The notes below the pieces were generated by a model that worked only from the letters and a program-made list of their open reading frames with translations, was not told the origin of the DNA and ran no database searches. From Smittium mucronatum (taxonomy: Eukaryota; Kickxellomycota; Harpellomycetes; Harpellales; Legeriomycetaceae): DNA of 64,000 nt. Position numbers and translations under genes: made by a program. The DNA lies in the NCBI GenBank assembly GCA_001953115.1, contig LSSL01002263.1, forward strand, positions 29,108 to 93,107. The letters run 5' to 3'. Shown here one piece after another: positions 62,367-64,000 of the stretch (position 1 is its first letter; each line of letters begins with the position of its first letter).

Positions 62367-62379
62367 TTCGTGCTAAATT

Positions 62380-63145
62380 TTAAATATACGATTATTATTC
62401 CAGATTTCATCTTCATTTTTTTTTCGGTTTAATGCAAATTCATTAAACGGAATATATTTTAAACAAATGATCTAATACAATTCCCATGTCAGCTAATTTG
62501 AGAGGGTTAACTATATATATTCTAATATAACTAATAGCTCTTTAGTGTTTTCATTAGTTTATGCTATTTTAATTTAATTAATTATGACGTATCTATTCTT
62601 TCGATAAAGATGAGATTTAACCACCCTGTGGAATAGTTATTAATTATTGAATAAAAATTGTGCGTGGCGAGATAAAAATAATTAAGTTAAATTAAAATTT
62701 TTTAAATTCCAATCAAAAGTTGATTTATAAATTAAATAATTTAAACTAATTTTATATTGTTAAATTTAAATTAATAATAAAATGTTAATTTTGTCTAATA
62801 TAGTTTATATCCTTGGTTGACTTAAACCCTTTATATTTTTTGATTTCCACAAATTATTGTCTGAAATTTACTTATCACTTTTCAAAAGTGTTAGTTCTTT
62901 TTTTTTGTTTAAATTTTAATATTTTAATTTAGAAGTTTTTTTTGAGTTTTAGCCGCTCTAGGTTTTTTTAAATATAAATTTATTTAGTATTTTTTATCTA
63001 TCGATGATCAAGATTATTATGTTTCATTCTAAATTATAAAATGTAAAAAATCATTTAAGATGCCTTATCTGAGATAACTTTAAATATATAGAAATTTTTA
63101 GGCATTATCATTAGTCTTTTGATAGTAGCACCTATCCAAAATTGT
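62380..63145. other. Stretch upstream of the Rep-type frame
   Basis: No HUH nuclease motif (HxH or YxxK block) is recognisable on the minus strand upstream of the helicase frame. The frame NEFALNRKKNEDEIWNNN (about 62395-62450, minus) is coding-looking and could be a relic of an upstream exon. The rest is background A+T-rich DNA. Confidence 0.35.
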
Positions 63146-63150
63146 ATTGC

Positions 63151-63252
63151 ATGGCATTTATAGCCATTCAGGAGGTATTAGAAAATATATTTGAATATTT
63201 GTATACGCTAATAGTTGTAAAAATAACGGATAATTTTCAGAATTATAGATAG
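63151..63252 (+). other. Short F-box-like open frame (33 aa), doubtful
   Basis: An ATG-started frame of 33 codons includes IQEVLENIFEYL, which has the spacing of the first helix of an F-box (LPxEVLxxIFxYL). The following residues do not continue the motif well and the frame stops at TAG. It may be a relic of an F-box gene or chance. Confidence 0.18.
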
Positions 63253-64000
63253 AGAGAGGTTAAAAATGACTTTTAAAATTTGACTTTTTGCGGATGCGAA
63301 ATTATACGTTTTTATATGATTTTAGAGTTCTTTAATGTGAAATTTCATCGGTTATGAGCTAAGCTCAATATAACTTTATTCATTATTATTAATCCATGCT
63401 CAATTAATCAATACTGATTTTTTTTTAAAATTATGTAACTTATTTAGGTGCAATAAATATGAATTTTACCATAAATGTAAAAAATATAAGATATTATACA
63501 CTAACCCTAGTTGAAATGGATTTACAGGCTTTATTTTCAGGGTTTAAGTAACTTTATTGATTGAGCTTTTCGCCCTTTGTATCATAAGAATTCTATAAAT
63601 TTAAGAAATAAAATTAATTAAAAGTTTATAGAATCGGTCTTTAGTTTTTCTGAGATCCTTATATCATTTATATTCAGTCTGATCGGATCTGACTGCTGGT
63701 TTTACTGTGGAGAAGTTCGATAATGTTGGTACTTTCATATTCTCGTAGGTGCTAAATTTAAAAAGGGAAAACTAACTTAAGTTAAGGAAATCTAACATTA
63801 TTTCTATAAATTTTAGCCTTTAATCATATTATCTTCTACATTTGTAGAGCTAATTTTACTAGTTCATTCCTAAAATTATGAATAATTCTAGTCTAATATT
63901 TGTTCTTATACTCATTGTCAGTACCATTATTTCGATTAAGAAATAATCCACCGATAAAGGTAGGTCTGGGAGTGCATTACTGTCCAAACAGCGTGTTTCC
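63253..64000. other. Right end of the window, no gene recognised
   Basis: The final 400 bases are somewhat less A+T-rich than average, but neither strand gives a recognisable protein, and I found no RNA gene. Confidence 0.5.

Overview
The window is a very A+T-rich (about four fifths by eye), gene-poor piece of a eukaryotic nuclear genome. I see no dense operon-like coding, no Shine-Dalgarno/ORF series, no rRNA and no convincing tRNA. What it does contain is eukaryotic mobile DNA: a rotting Helitron, a rotting PIF/Harbinger (ISL2EU-like) transposase, a solo LTR with a perfect 5-bp target duplication, short tandem arrays, and an endogenous CRESS-DNA-type Rep helicase domain. The lineage cannot be fixed from this sequence. 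A fungus, another microbial parasite or an A+T-rich invertebrate would all fit. Two copies of a secreted-protein-like fragment hint at a parasite or pathogen, but weakly.

Layout: 1-6.6 kb is non-coding A+T-rich DNA with simple repeats. 7.1-11.2 kb (+) is a Helitron RepHel pseudogene whose Rep and Pif1-like helicase blocks can be followed in order through stops and frameshifts. 17.1-17.3 kb (+) is a degraded copy of a unit found again at 47.9-48.4 kb (-). 19.3-20.4 kb (+) is a dead Harbinger/ISL2EU-type DDE transposase. 24.39-24.91 kb is a solo LTR. 28.2-29.0 kb is a strongly purine-biased tract. 35.1-36.0 kb (-) has coding-looking fragments. 45.12-45.88 kb is a distinct G+C-richer island, perhaps another LTR.

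47.4-49.1 kb (-) mixes a DDE-transposase-like fragment with the secreted-protein-like unit. 50.8-51.9 kb (-), 53.6-54.0 kb (+) and 55.5-56.0 kb (+) are three unrecognised, Lys/Asn/Asp/Glu-rich coding relics broken by stops or frame changes. 59.5-61.3 kb holds four kinds of tandem repeat, including a near-identical 152-bp unit and a 190-bp unit. 61.6-62.35 kb (-) is the only long, clean, recognisable domain in the window: an SF3 helicase of CRESS-DNA virus Rep type, open for 264 codons but without a single ATG, so it looks like one exon or a fragment.

Nothing here forms a visible working pathway. The picture is a transposon and virus graveyard in which most coding sequence is decayed, the Rep-type helicase frame is unexpectedly clean, and several relics of unknown family sit in the same right-hand third.
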